The notes below the pieces were generated by a model. That model worked only from the letters and a program-made list of their open reading frames with translations, ran no database searches and had not been told where the DNA came from. DNA of 64,000 nucleotides from Maribacter sp. (GTDB lineage Bacteria > Bacteroidota > Bacteroidia > Flavobacteriales > Flavobacteriaceae). Of this stretch, positions 1 through 10,245 are shown one piece after another. The position numbers were made by a program, and so were the translations under genes. The stretch is from NCBI RefSeq assembly GCF_016744255.1, contig NZ_JADGES010000002.1, forward strand, positions 54,047-118,046, written 5' to 3'. Within the stretch, counting starts at the first letter, position 1. Each line of letters starts with the position of its first letter.

Positions 1-427
1 AAAATCCTTCCTAAATCCTAAAAATGAAGGTACTACAGTGGGGAAAGGGAATGACATAGAGCCTAAGGTTCCCTGCTTTATTGTTAAAAAAGACCAAGTT
101 TTAATGAAATTATCTTCTTTAGATTTTTCTTTTATTGTTGAAGATAATATAAGTGAGCTATTTAAGCTATTCCATGATTATAAAATGAAGGTAGATTTAA
201 TTCAAAATTCCGCTATTAGTTTCTCCGTATGTGTAGATAACCGATTTGGTCGCCTGCAAGAGTTACTTAATACGTTAAAAAGCAGGTTTAAAGTGGTTCA
301 CCAAGAAGGGGTGTCTCTATATACTATTCGCCATTTTAATACCGACGCCATAGCATCTTTACAAAACGGATATGAAATTCTATTAGAGCAACGAGCAAAG
401 GAAACCGTGCAATTAGTGGTAAAATAA
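1..427 (+). CDS. Aspartate kinase, C-terminal fragment (ACT region), 5' truncated by window edge
   Basis: Open frame from window start reads SFLNPKNEGTTVGKGNDIEPKVPCFIVKKDQVLMKLSSLDFSFIVEDNISELF, typical of the aspartokinase C-terminus. Confidence 0.75.
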   Translation, partial: KSFLNPKNEGTTVGKGNDIEPKVPCFIVKKDQVLMKLSSLDFSFIVEDNISELFKLFHDYKMKVDLIQNSAISFSVCVDNRFGRLQELLNTLKSRFKVVHQEGVSLYTIRHFNTDAIASLQNGYEILLEQRAKETVQLVVK

Positions 428-512
428 TCATAAAACTCTTCTTCCTAAATCCAAAGGAAGCTCGTTAGAGTCGTTTTTTGTTATATTTACAGTTCCGAAA
501 TTTTTTAAATCT

Positions 513-2333
513 ATGGGTTTAGTAACTGCAAAGGAAGTAGCAAAAGCTATTAACCTTAGTAAATATGGCTTTCTAGGTACTTCTATTGGATGGTTTCTGA
601 TGAAAGTAACCAGAATATCTAGCATCAATAGGTTTTACAATGACCATAAACATTTAGAGGGCATTGCTTTTTTAGATGCAATTTTGGAATATTATGAAAT
701 AGACTTTGAAATTCCCGAAGAAGACTTTAGGCGCTTACCAAAAGATGGTTCCTATATAACCATATCTAACCATCCATTAGGCGGAATTGATGGTGTATTA
801 CTTATGAAACTTTTGGTTTCTCATCGGTCCGATTTTAAAATTATAGCCAATTTTCTGCTTCATAGAATTGAGCCTATGGAGCCTTATATTTTACCCGTAA
901 ATCCTTTTGAGAATAATAAGGACGTTAAAAGTAGTATTGCTGGTTTTAAAAGTGCAATGACCCACATACGTGCAGGGCACCCTTTAGGGATTTTCCCCGC
1001 AGGAGAAGTTTCTACCTATAAAGACGGTAAATTAATTGTAGACAAACCTTGGGAAGAACCTGCTCTAAAATTGATTAGAAAAGCTGAAGTCCCTGTAGTT
1101 CCCATTTATTTTCACGGAAAAAATAGCTCTTTATTTTATCGCTTATCCAAAATAAGTGATGTGTTTAGAACGGCAAAATTACCTTCTGAGGTTTATTCTC
1201 AGAAAAATCGTCCTATAAAAGTACGTATAGGACAACCTATTTCCGTAAAAGCACAAAAAGAACAAGCTACCCTAGAAGACTTTACCGATCTTTTAAGAAA
1301 AAAAACATACATACTATCGAATGCGTATGAAAAAGAACGCTTAATAGACCAAATACCAACCACTCTAAAAATTCCAAAAGCCCCAAAAAAAATAGCATCC
1401 GCTGTTCCCTCCGAAGTAATGGAAGGAGAAATTGAAAAATTAAGAGAAAAAGACTGCCGCCTATTACAAAGCAAAAATTACGAAGTTTTTTTAGCTCAAA
1501 AAAAAGATATGCCCTTTATTCTAAAAGAAATAGGCAGACAAAGAGAAGTTACCTTTAGAGCCATAGGGGAAGGCACAAATAAAGCTATAGATTTAGATGT
1601 GTTCGACTCTTATTATTATCACTTATTTCTATGGGATAGCGCAGCAAAGTGCATTGTAGGGGCATACAGAATGGGGATGGGTTCTGAAATATTTCCGAAA
1701 CATGGTATAGATGGTTTTTATCTTCAGGATTTATTCCGAGTAGAACCAGAATTATACGGAATGATGGAAGATTCTATTGAAATGGGCAGAGCGTACATAG
1801 TAAAAGAATACCAACAAAAACCTATGCCACTATTTTTACTATGGAAAGGTATTGTACACACTACTTTAAGGCACCCAGAGCATAAGTATTTAATAGGAGG
1901 AGTAAGTATAAGCAATCAATTCTCTAACTTCTCTAAATCGCTTATGATAGAGTTCATGAAGTCTAATTATTGGGATCCATATGTTGCCCAATATATTCAT
2001 CCTAAAAAAGAGTTCAAAGTAAAACTTAAAGATGCCGATAAAGAATTTGTTTTTGATGAAACACAAGCAGATTTAAACAAGTTTGATAGGATTATTGATG
2101 AAGTAGAACCTGGTAACCTACGTCTACCAGTTCTTATAAAAAAATACATTAAACAGAATGCTAAAGTAATTGCCTTTAATGTAGATCCTCTATTTAATAA
2201 TTCTGTAGACGGCTTAATGTATATTAAAATAGCCGACTTACCAGAAAGTACTGTAAAGCCAGTAATGGAAGAATTTCAGGCAGAATTAGAACGTAAAATG
2301 ACAGAAGGGTCTATTATTACAAAGCCCGAATAA
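513..2333 (+). CDS. OlsF-like bifunctional acyltransferase (N-terminal PlsC-type O-acyltransferase, C-terminal OlsB/GNAT-like N-acyltransferase); aminolipid biosynthesis
   Basis: N-terminal NHPLGGIDG (NHxxxxD motif) and FPAGEVS; C-terminal hemolysin/OlsB-like region with EMGRAYIVKEYQ and LWKGI. Confidence 0.75.
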   Translation: MGLVTAKEVAKAINLSKYGFLGTSIGWFLMKVTRISSINRFYNDHKHLEGIAFLDAILEYYEIDFEIPEEDFRRLPKDGSYITISNHPLGGIDGVLLMKLLVSHRSDFKIIANFLLHRIEPMEPYILPVNPFENNKDVKSSIAGFKSAMTHIRAGHPLGIFPAGEVSTYKDGKLIVDKPWEEPALKLIRKAEVPVVPIYFHGKNSSLFYRLSKISDVFRTAKLPSEVYSQKNRPIKVRIGQPISVKAQKEQATLEDFTDLLRKKTYILSNAYEKERLIDQIPTTLKIPKAPKKIASAVPSEVMEGEIEKLREKDCRLLQSKNYEVFLAQKKDMPFILKEIGRQREVTFRAIGEGTNKAIDLDVFDSYYYHLFLWDSAAKCIVGAYRMGMGSEIFPKHGIDGFYLQDLFRVEPELYGMMEDSIEMGRAYIVKEYQQKPMPLFLLWKGIVHTTLRHPEHKYLIGGVSISNQFSNFSKSLMIEFMKSNYWDPYVAQYIHPKKEFKVKLKDADKEFVFDETQADLNKFDRIIDEVEPGNLRLPVLIKKYIKQNAKVIAFNVDPLFNNSVDGLMYIKIADLPESTVKPVMEEFQAELERKMTEGSIITKPE

Positions 2334-2889
2334 GCCAACTTAAATCTCTTTAATATTCTACCTTTTCATAACCCTCCACGCCTAAAACTATCTAAATATT
2401 AGGTAAGAAAAACACTTTAAATAAATCTACTTCGAATCTAAATATATTTGAACTTTAAAGTATCTACCTAAAATAACATGGAATTTTACCGCCCAAATAC
2501 GGTACAATACAACTAAGAAAAGAGGTAATCTAAATTATGTTTGGTTCTGCTAAGAATATAATTCCACATAATTTACAAACGAATTCTATTTTTCCTATTC
2601 TAAAGAATAGAAACACAAAAATGAATAGAATCATGAAAATCTCCAAAAATAATCTAGTAAATCTACATACCAATTAGTATATCTATCTTAAACCTAAGAA
2701 AATAAACCAATTAGAATCTAAAAAATATTACACAACAACAAGATATTCAAGTTAATACAAAATACAAAAACGAAATTATATTTAAATGAAATGTTTTGTA
2801 AAAAATAAAAGTTATTCTTTTAAAACTACTTAACAACACATACCGTTTGGTATATAAATGAAAAACCATATTACTACTACTTTTATACC

Positions 2890-4257
2890 TTAAGAACCAT
2901 AAAATCTATTAACCGCCATAAGTATAAGTCTAGCCCTATTCATTTTAGACTTTTTTATTTTTCTATAGCTTCTATCTAAGTAATACTGCACCTCATAGTT
3001 ACCTGTAAATTCTTTCCGAGCCTTGTACAAATCCAAAACAATTTGCAAGTCTTCTGGAACATAAGTAACCCCAGTATATTGCTGTAATAATTGCAAGTTT
3101 AAAAAACCATATTCCTCTGTAGGCTCTAACATGGTTCCTTCACCAAAATCGTTCCATGTAACCAATTGTACAAAATCAGCAGCCTCATGATGTGTATAAT
3201 TAAGTGTTTCCACAAATACATTGCCATTATTGTGAGGTATTCCCCAATCATGTTGTAAACCCCATCCACCGTCTTCATAAAAGCTGTCGAACCCAGGATA
3301 ACTACTACCTACGGTAACCAAATTATTGTCTAAATACTCCCCATAGTAATAATCATGCGCTAGTAAATGATCTTGCGCCACCCACAAAAATTCTCCAGAG
3401 GCACTACTACCAACCATATTTTGCGCTGCCCATAGGGTTAAAAAATAAGGCTCTTCATTTACCGGGAATACAGAAAAAATACTATCCCAATCTGCTGTGT
3501 TTGTAATAGTATTTGGGCCAAAAACAAATAATAATTCTTTTCCATTATGGTTAAGAAAATTGGGTCGAGATAAGTAACTGTCCTTTATATACTGAAAATC
3601 CATTTGAGCTGCATCTACAACACTTGAAGCAAGTCCAGAATTATAGGTGTCCACTGCAACCCTATCTTCATACATAATAGAAAATTCCATACCTAAATCA
3701 TCTAACCTTGCCATAAATGACTCTGTAGATTGTTTAATTAAATCATAATCATACAGATCCTTACTACCATACCAGTCAAAAATTACTCCATCTATTCCAG
3801 AAAGTTTCATCATTAAAAAATGATATTCTTGCAAATCTGGGTCATTAGAAGAATATGGTCCTATGATAGGATAATAATACGATGCTATTTCTCTCTTCCC
3901 ATCCGCATCAACAATATTTGGGTTTTTATTAGCCATTGTCCAGTGTTGCCCCCAATACCCATCATAATCTAAACTTTGAAACCAAGGCATATAATGCGCA
4001 TATACCTTTTTCGGATTCTCTTTTACAACATCCATTCCAGAGATATCAACAATTCTTCCTGCCTTTGTCATTTTCCGATAAGCATCTTCTTCTTTTAAAA
4101 CCGATAATAAAAGAGAATCCGAAACTACCACAGAATCCAATTCAATACTAAAAACTTGATTATCAGAAGGTTTCTCTTTTAAATTTTCCTTTTCACAAGA
4201 TTGAAAAAAAATAATTATTCCAAGTAAGCATAAAGCAAATTTTGAATTAGACCACAT
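2890..4257 (-). CDS. Lipoprotein, GH71/GH99-like glycoside hydrolase
   Basis: Signal peptide with lipobox-like FFQSC; VYAHYMPWFQ, GIDGVIFDWYG and HDWGIPHNNGN resemble GH71/99-type (alpha/beta)8 enzymes. Confidence 0.6.
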   Translation of the reverse strand: MWSNSKFALCLLGIIIFFQSCEKENLKEKPSDNQVFSIELDSVVVSDSLLLSVLKEEDAYRKMTKAGRIVDISGMDVVKENPKKVYAHYMPWFQSLDYDGYWGQHWTMANKNPNIVDADGKREIASYYYPIIGPYSSNDPDLQEYHFLMMKLSGIDGVIFDWYGSKDLYDYDLIKQSTESFMARLDDLGMEFSIMYEDRVAVDTYNSGLASSVVDAAQMDFQYIKDSYLSRPNFLNHNGKELLFVFGPNTITNTADWDSIFSVFPVNEEPYFLTLWAAQNMVGSSASGEFLWVAQDHLLAHDYYYGEYLDNNLVTVGSSYPGFDSFYEDGGWGLQHDWGIPHNNGNVFVETLNYTHHEAADFVQLVTWNDFGEGTMLEPTEEYGFLNLQLLQQYTGVTYVPEDLQIVLDLYKARKEFTGNYEVQYYLDRSYRKIKKSKMNRARLILMAVNRFYGS

Positions 4258-4417
4258 AACAAATTAATTAATTTTGGAAAGCTATCAAATATGGAAACAT
4301 ATTAAGGTAATTCTTACAAAAATCATAAGTATTAACAATAAATTAACACTTATGATGCAATAAACCTAATAACAACTTAAGCATCTAATAAGTAACTTTA
4401 CTTCTATTTAGAAGACT

Positions 4418-4990
4418 ATGCAAAGATCATTCATAACAGATAAAATATATAAGGGAAAAAATTATACAACCCATAGGTTAGAAAGAAGAGAGTATGAAAA
4501 TTGTACTTTCAACGGCTGCAATTTTGAAAACAGCTTGTTAGACAATCAAAATTTTATGGAGTGTACATTCATAGACTGTAATCTTTCTTCTGTAAATATT
4601 ACCAACACCACTTTTAAAGAAGTTTCTTTTATAAATTGTAAAATATTGGGTGTAAATTTTGAAACTTGCAACACTTTTTTAATAGATTTTGTGTTCCACA
4701 ATTGTACTTTAAACTATGCTTCTTTTTTTGGGCTCACTCTAAAAAACCAACAATTTAAGGATAGTAAACTAATTGAGGTAGATTTTACAAAAAGTGAGTT
4801 AAATGGAGTAGACTTCTCTGGCTGTAATTTAGAGCAAGCAATATTCGACAGAACCAACTTGGAAAAAGCAGACTTCACAACTGCTTTTAACCACACTATA
4901 GACCCAGAGAAAAATGAACTTAAAAAAGCAAAATTTTCTAAAGACGGCCTTTCTGGTTTACTAATAAAGCATCAGTTAATAATAGAATAA
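4418..4990 (+). CDS. Pentapeptide repeat protein (Qnr/MfpA-like)
   Basis: Repeated A(D/N)F-type pentapeptides (CTFNGCNFENS, VDFTKSELNGVDFSGCNLEQAIF) and Qnr-like C-terminus IDPEKNELKKAKFS. Confidence 0.8.
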   Translation: MQRSFITDKIYKGKNYTTHRLERREYENCTFNGCNFENSLLDNQNFMECTFIDCNLSSVNITNTTFKEVSFINCKILGVNFETCNTFLIDFVFHNCTLNYASFFGLTLKNQQFKDSKLIEVDFTKSELNGVDFSGCNLEQAIFDRTNLEKADFTTAFNHTIDPEKNELKKAKFSKDGLSGLLIKHQLIIE

Positions 4991-5011
4991 ATTGCCTACC
5001 TAGAAGTACAG

Positions 5012-5043
5012 ATTATACGATTATTGATTTATAATCGTATAAT
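5012..5043. repeat. 13-bp-stem perfect inverted repeat, 6-nt loop
   Basis: attatacgattat-tgattt-ataatcgtataat. Confidence 0.8.
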
Positions 5044-5075
5044 TTGTAACTTGTTGCAAATGTAAATCCCTATCT

Positions 5076-5564
5076 ATGAAACTCATTCTCTTACTATTAC
5101 TTCTATTTTCCATAAACGTATCTAGCCAAAATACGATACAATTAAAAGAAGGAGAAAAGTCTCCCAAAGCCAGCCTTTCTGATGTTGCTTGGATTTCTGG
5201 ACATTGGAAAGGAGAAGCCTTTGGTGGTACTACAGAAGAAATATGGAGTCCTCCAATGGGCGATTCTATGATGTTTGTTTTTAAACTAGTCTTAGAAGGA
5301 AAAGTACAATTTTACGAAATTGGGCATATTCAAGAAAAAGAAAACACACTTTTACTACAATTAAAACATTTTGGTGGTAATTTAAAAGGTTGGGAGACAA
5401 AAGATGAAACCGTAGATTTTAAATTAATAAAAATGGAAGAAAACAAAGCCTTTTTTGAAGGGTTTACGTTTGAAAAAATTAGTGAAAACGAAATAAATTT
5501 ATATGTTGTAATTAACAGCGATGGAGTTAAAGCAGAAGAAAAATTTAGCTACAAGAGGAAATAA
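5076..5564 (+). CDS. Secreted DUF6265-like protein
   Basis: Signal peptide; LSDVAWISGHWKGEAFGGTTEEIWSPPMGDSMMFVFKLV. Confidence 0.6.
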   Translation: MKLILLLLLLFSINVSSQNTIQLKEGEKSPKASLSDVAWISGHWKGEAFGGTTEEIWSPPMGDSMMFVFKLVLEGKVQFYEIGHIQEKENTLLLQLKHFGGNLKGWETKDETVDFKLIKMEENKAFFEGFTFEKISENEINLYVVINSDGVKAEEKFSYKRK

Positions 5565-5565
5565 T

Positions 5566-5916
5566 ATGAAAAAAGAGTGCTTAGAATGTAGTACAGAAAT
5601 AATGGGTAGAGTGGATAAAAAATTCTGCTCTGATTATTGTAGAAACGCATATAATAACAAAATAAATAAAGACAGCAAAAACCTCATTAGAAATATAAAT
5701 AATCGCCTCCGCAAAAACTACCGAGTTCTAGACAGTTTCCCCCTTAAAGATGGTAAAACCAAAACCACAAGAACAAGGCTTTTAGACCGAGGTTTCGATT
5801 TTGATTTTATCACCAACCTGTATACTACAAAAAAAGGAACTACCTATTTTTTTATATATGACCTAGGGTACTTACCTCTAGATAATGATTACTATATGAT
5901 TGTTAAAAGAGAATAA
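5566..5916 (+). CDS. Small zinc-ribbon (DUF2116-like) flavobacterial protein
   Basis: CLECSTEIMGRVDKKFCSDYCRNAYNN Cys4 motif; ATG at 5566 preferred over upstream alternative start. Confidence 0.6.
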   Translation: MKKECLECSTEIMGRVDKKFCSDYCRNAYNNKINKDSKNLIRNINNRLRKNYRVLDSFPLKDGKTKTTRTRLLDRGFDFDFITNLYTTKKGTTYFFIYDLGYLPLDNDYYMIVKRE

Positions 5917-5919
5917 TAA

Positions 5920-6384
5920 TTACTTATAGTTTTGTCCGCTCAATTTCAAAGCAGCTATCACAATATCTTTACGGCTTATCTGGCCTACTAAAATTCCATT
6001 GTTCATAACAGGAAGCCTACGTCTGTTACCTTTATGAAAAACACCAGCAGCATCAAAAATACTTATGCTATGCTCAATAGTTTCTACATTTTTAGTCATA
6101 AAACGCTCCACGCTTTTGTCCAAAATAGGTTGATTAAAATAACGGCTTTCCGATATTTGTTTCATACAATCTGCCTCCGAGATAATCCCCACTAAAAATC
6201 CATTGTTATCAATAACAGGCCCCCCAGATATATGGTTCTTTGCAAAAAGCTCCATAACCTCTAGTATAGATTGTTCTGGACTAAACGTTAGTAACTTTTT
6301 AGTCATGTAATCTTCAACCAATAACGGAGCATCAAATTCCTTCTTCGTAGTCTTTCTTATCCCTTGAAAACTCTTAATCCCCAT
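5920..6384 (-). CDS. CBS domain-containing protein
   Basis: Two CBS repeats: ISGGPVIDNNGFLVGIISEADC and RRLPVMNNGILVGQISRKDI. Confidence 0.85.
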   Translation of the reverse strand: MGIKSFQGIRKTTKKEFDAPLLVEDYMTKKLLTFSPEQSILEVMELFAKNHISGGPVIDNNGFLVGIISEADCMKQISESRYFNQPILDKSVERFMTKNVETIEHSISIFDAAGVFHKGNRRRLPVMNNGILVGQISRKDIVIAALKLSGQNYK

Positions 6385-6536
6385 ATGCTTTTATTTTTTA
6401 GGTTGATTACTAAAGATAGAAAAATATTGCGAAATTCCTAATTATACCCGTTTTAATGTGTCATTACATTATCATTTATCATATTTAAGCATTAATTTTA
6501 CATTAAACTTGTTCTAAAATAGATTATTCCTTATAA

Positions 6537-8816
6537 ATGAAAAAAAGTACCGCCCTAAGTACCTTAGTTCTTATTACCATAGCCATTTATTGGTCATTTA
6601 AATCTTCTATGCCCTCTTACACAGAAGATAGTAATGCAACTAAAACCGAATTTTCTACGGACCGAGCATTAGAACATGTAAAACACATATCAAAAAAACC
6701 ACATGGTGTTGGCTTCCCAGAACACACCGTAGTTAGAAATTATATCTCTAGCGAATTGGAAAAATTAGGTCTTGAAGTTTCCTTTCAAGAAGGGTATACA
6801 GCTGGAGACTGGGGAAACCTAAGTAAAGTAAATAATATATTGGCTCGCATTAAAGGAAGTGATTCCAAAAAAGCATTGCTTCTATTGAGTCACTATGATA
6901 GTCACCCGCATTCCTCCTTAGGTGCTAGTGACGCAGCTAGTGGCGTAGCAACGATTTTAGAAGGAGTACGTCAATTTTTAGCCAAAGAAAACAAACCTAA
7001 AAATGATATTATTATCCTCATCTCGGATTCTGAGGAATTAGGTCTTAACGGAGCAGATTTGTTCGTAAATAAGCATCCTTGGATTAAAGATATTGGCCTT
7101 GTGCTTAATTTTGAAGCACGTGGCAGTGGTGGCCCAAGCTACATGCTTATAGAGACTAATAGAGGAAATAAGAAACTTATAGAAGAATTTACCAAGGCAA
7201 ACCCCGATTACCCTGTTGCCAATTCTTTAGTCTATAGTATCTACAAAATGCTTCCTAATGATACTGATTTAACCGTTTTTAGAGAAAATGGAGATATTGA
7301 AGGCTTTAATTTTGCTTTTATTGATGACCATTACGACTACCATACTGCCAAAGATAGCTATGCACGTTTAGATAGAAATACATTAGCCCACCAAGGCAGT
7401 TACTTAGTTCCCTTGCTTCATTATTTTTCCAATTCGGATTTAAGTAATCTAAAAAGCCTTAGCGATTTTATCTACTTTAATGTACCTTTCTTTAAATTGG
7501 TGTCTTACCCTTTTGATTGGATTTTACCAATGTTAGTATTAGGAATACTTTTGTTTGTCCTATTACTCTTTCAAGGGTTTAAAAAGAAAACCCTACAAGG
7601 AAACAAAATCTTAACAGGTTTTTTACCTATGTTAATTTCCATTGCCATAAATGGTGTTATTGGATATTTTAGTTGGAGTATCTTAAAAACACTTTACCCG
7701 CAGTACAACGATATGTTACATGGATTCACTTATAACGGCCATGCTTATATAGCAGCTTTTGTTTCTTTATCTATTGGCGTCTGTTTTTGGGTATATTATA
7801 AATTTCATAAAATAACAACCCCAAACCTCTTAATAGCCCCGCTATTTTTGTGGTTACTTCTTTGCGCTGGTGTTTCGGTATATTTAAAGGGCGCTAGTTT
7901 CTTTATTATTCCAGTTTATGCCTTGTTAGCGGCTCTATTTGTTACGCAAAATCAAAAAATGCCGAACGGTTTATTACTCGTCTTTTTAGCATTACCTGCG
8001 TTATGGATTTACGCTCCTTTTATAAAAATGTTTCCCATAGGATTAGGTTTAAAAATGATGGTGGCTTCTACCGTACTAACTACTTTAACTTTTATTTTAT
8101 TATTACCCATATTTGCGTTCTACAAGAACAAGCGTTTTTTAGCCATACTATCTTTTATTGTATTTTTAGGATTCTTCTTCTATGCCCATTTAAATTCTAA
8201 TTTTAACAAAGAAAATTCTAAGCCAACTAGTCTATTGTATGTGCTAGACACCGATACAAATGCTGCCAAATGGGTAACCTATGAGCACCAATTATCTCCC
8301 TGGACATCTCAATATTTAGGAAAAACAAAAAAGACTCCAGAAGCTGGATCCAAGACTTTGAGCAGTAAGTATGGCACAAACTTCACCTTTACAGTTGCTG
8401 CTCCCTTAAAAAATATTAAACCCCCAGTAATTGAGAAAACAAAGGACACCATTATTGGTAATCAAAGATTTATAGATTTATGCATTACACCACAGCGTAA
8501 TGTAAATAGATTAGAACTTATTACAAATGACATAGAAATACAAAGTGCAGAAATAAATGGAGTTCCTTTATCCAATTATTTTCTAGAAAACAGAAAAAGA
8601 AACAAGCTAATAACACACTATATAACAGACAATGCCTATACAGAAGTTAGATTAAGTTTTCCTAAAGATGAACATTTAGAGCTTACTCTTTTTGAAGCTT
8701 CTAATGATTTACTAGACAATCCCCTTTTTAGTATTCCGGAAAGACCCAAAGATAATATTCCGATGCCTTTTATATTAAATGATGCTATAGTGATAACTAA
8801 AACCATTAAATTTTAA
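6537..8816 (+). CDS. M28 family metallopeptidase with C-terminal multi-TM region (PFF1/ERMP1-like architecture)
   Basis: LLSHYDSHPHSSLGASDAASG, ISDSEELGLNGA, FIDDHYDYHTAKDSY metal/catalytic motifs followed by several TM segments. Confidence 0.85.
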   Translation: MKKSTALSTLVLITIAIYWSFKSSMPSYTEDSNATKTEFSTDRALEHVKHISKKPHGVGFPEHTVVRNYISSELEKLGLEVSFQEGYTAGDWGNLSKVNNILARIKGSDSKKALLLLSHYDSHPHSSLGASDAASGVATILEGVRQFLAKENKPKNDIIILISDSEELGLNGADLFVNKHPWIKDIGLVLNFEARGSGGPSYMLIETNRGNKKLIEEFTKANPDYPVANSLVYSIYKMLPNDTDLTVFRENGDIEGFNFAFIDDHYDYHTAKDSYARLDRNTLAHQGSYLVPLLHYFSNSDLSNLKSLSDFIYFNVPFFKLVSYPFDWILPMLVLGILLFVLLLFQGFKKKTLQGNKILTGFLPMLISIAINGVIGYFSWSILKTLYPQYNDMLHGFTYNGHAYIAAFVSLSIGVCFWVYYKFHKITTPNLLIAPLFLWLLLCAGVSVYLKGASFFIIPVYALLAALFVTQNQKMPNGLLLVFLALPALWIYAPFIKMFPIGLGLKMMVASTVLTTLTFILLLPIFAFYKNKRFLAILSFIVFLGFFFYAHLNSNFNKENSKPTSLLYVLDTDTNAAKWVTYEHQLSPWTSQYLGKTKKTPEAGSKTLSSKYGTNFTFTVAAPLKNIKPPVIEKTKDTIIGNQRFIDLCITPQRNVNRLELITNDIEIQSAEINGVPLSNYFLENRKRNKLITHYITDNAYTEVRLSFPKDEHLELTLFEASNDLLDNPLFSIPERPKDNIPMPFILNDAIVITKTIKF

Positions 8817-9622
8817 TGCAGAATATTGGAATTATAGGATGCGGTTGGTTAGGATTACCTTTAGCCAAATCGTTACTAAAAGATGGTTTTACAGTTCATG
8901 GTACCACCACCTCTTCCGACAAAATAGAAACCTTAAAAAATGCCGGAATTAAAGCCTATAATATTTCTCTTTTTGAAGATAGAATCGAAGGACCAATCTC
9001 TGACTTTTTACATTCTTTAGATATTATAGTCATAAATGTTCCTCCTCGCTTAAGAGGAAAAAAACAGGAGAGTTTTGTAAAAAAAATGTCCCTCCTAAAA
9101 AACAAGATTAAAACCAGTCTATGTTCTAAAATTATCTTTGCTAGTAGCACTGCTGTTTATGGAAATACTACAGGGATTATTAATGAAAAAACTACAGTCT
9201 CTCCCAACACAGAGTCTGGTAAGCAATTAGTACTCTCTGAAAATATGCTTTTAGAAGATTCCAGTTTACAAACTACCATAATCCGTTTTGGCGGATTAAT
9301 AGGTCCTAATAGACACCCAATAACAATACTTTCTGGTAAAACAGAATTAAAAAATGGGAATGCCTCCGTAAATTTAATCCACTTAGAGGATTGTATTTCT
9401 ATATTAAAAGAAAGTATAACTAATAATTGGAGCAACGAACTTATTAATGCAGTATACCCAAGCCATCCTACAAAAAAGGAATATTACACCCAGGAAGCTA
9501 TAAAAAGAGGTATAGTCCCTCCAAAGTACGCAGATTCACCACAGGACGACTCTAAAAGGGTAAGCTCCTACTTCCTTACAAATGTTAAAAACTACCATTT
9601 CCACACATCAATCTTCACTTAA
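8816..9622 (+). CDS. NAD(P)-dependent epimerase/dehydratase, YeeZ-like SDR
   Basis: IGIIGCGWLGLPLAKSLLKDGFTVHGTTTS Rossmann motif; ASSTAVYG. Confidence 0.8.
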   Translation: MQNIGIIGCGWLGLPLAKSLLKDGFTVHGTTTSSDKIETLKNAGIKAYNISLFEDRIEGPISDFLHSLDIIVINVPPRLRGKKQESFVKKMSLLKNKIKTSLCSKIIFASSTAVYGNTTGIINEKTTVSPNTESGKQLVLSENMLLEDSSLQTTIIRFGGLIGPNRHPITILSGKTELKNGNASVNLIHLEDCISILKESITNNWSNELINAVYPSHPTKKEYYTQEAIKRGIVPPKYADSPQDDSKRVSSYFLTNVKNYHFHTSIFT

Positions 9623-9744
9623 GACACCACAAACAAAAGAGGTTTTACAACAAATACGTAGATTTTATGTTAATTAATAAATTGATTATAAGTTAGTTAT
9701 AGATTAAACACATAACTTTACTTAAATGATTAAATATAAAAGCC

Positions 9745-10119
9745 ATGGAAAATTCAAATCTAAAAGGGAGAATTTTAATGGATGTAGAAAATCTAATTTC
9801 CCGTAGTTGTACCGACCAAACCAACACTTTAAATTTTAAAAGGTTGCACATTGCACTACTTAAAAAATATTATAATGCTGCAGATGTATCTATAGATTAT
9901 TATAGACATCGTGTAAAAATGGATATTGTTATCGACGATAAACAATATAATCCTAAAACTGCAAATGTTAACCTACCTGTAGTACATGCTAATTTATTTT
10001 TTAAAAACTTAAAAGAATTTTTAAAATCTTGCATTGACAAAGACTCTAAAAGTCTTGGCTTTTATGCCACCTTATTACGATCTTTTACACAGCAAGAAGT
10101 AAAATTAAGTATTGCATAA
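9745..10119 (+). CDS. Hypothetical protein
   Basis: ORF followed by a strong terminator hairpin. Confidence 0.5.
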   Translation: MENSNLKGRILMDVENLISRSCTDQTNTLNFKRLHIALLKKYYNAADVSIDYYRHRVKMDIVIDDKQYNPKTANVNLPVVHANLFFKNLKEFLKSCIDKDSKSLGFYATLLRSFTQQEVKLSIA

Positions 10120-10130
10120 TTCTAATTTAA

Positions 10131-10165
10131 AAGAAAAGAGATGTTTAACGCATCTCTTTTCTCTT
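10131..10165 (+). terminator. Rho-independent-like terminator
   Basis: gaaaagagatg-tttaacg-catctcttttc followed by tctttt. Confidence 0.75.
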
Positions 10166-10245
10166 TTACATCCCTTATTTAAGGGTTTTATTAACAGAAT
10201 ACTAGAAATAATTTCAATAGATTAGCAAACCAAAAATGAACAAAA

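Noticed and set aside
2334-2889. Possible CRISPR array or tandem repeat in AT-rich gap
   Set aside because: Recurring 'taaatcta'-like words are not regularly spaced and no 24-36-bp direct repeat is present.
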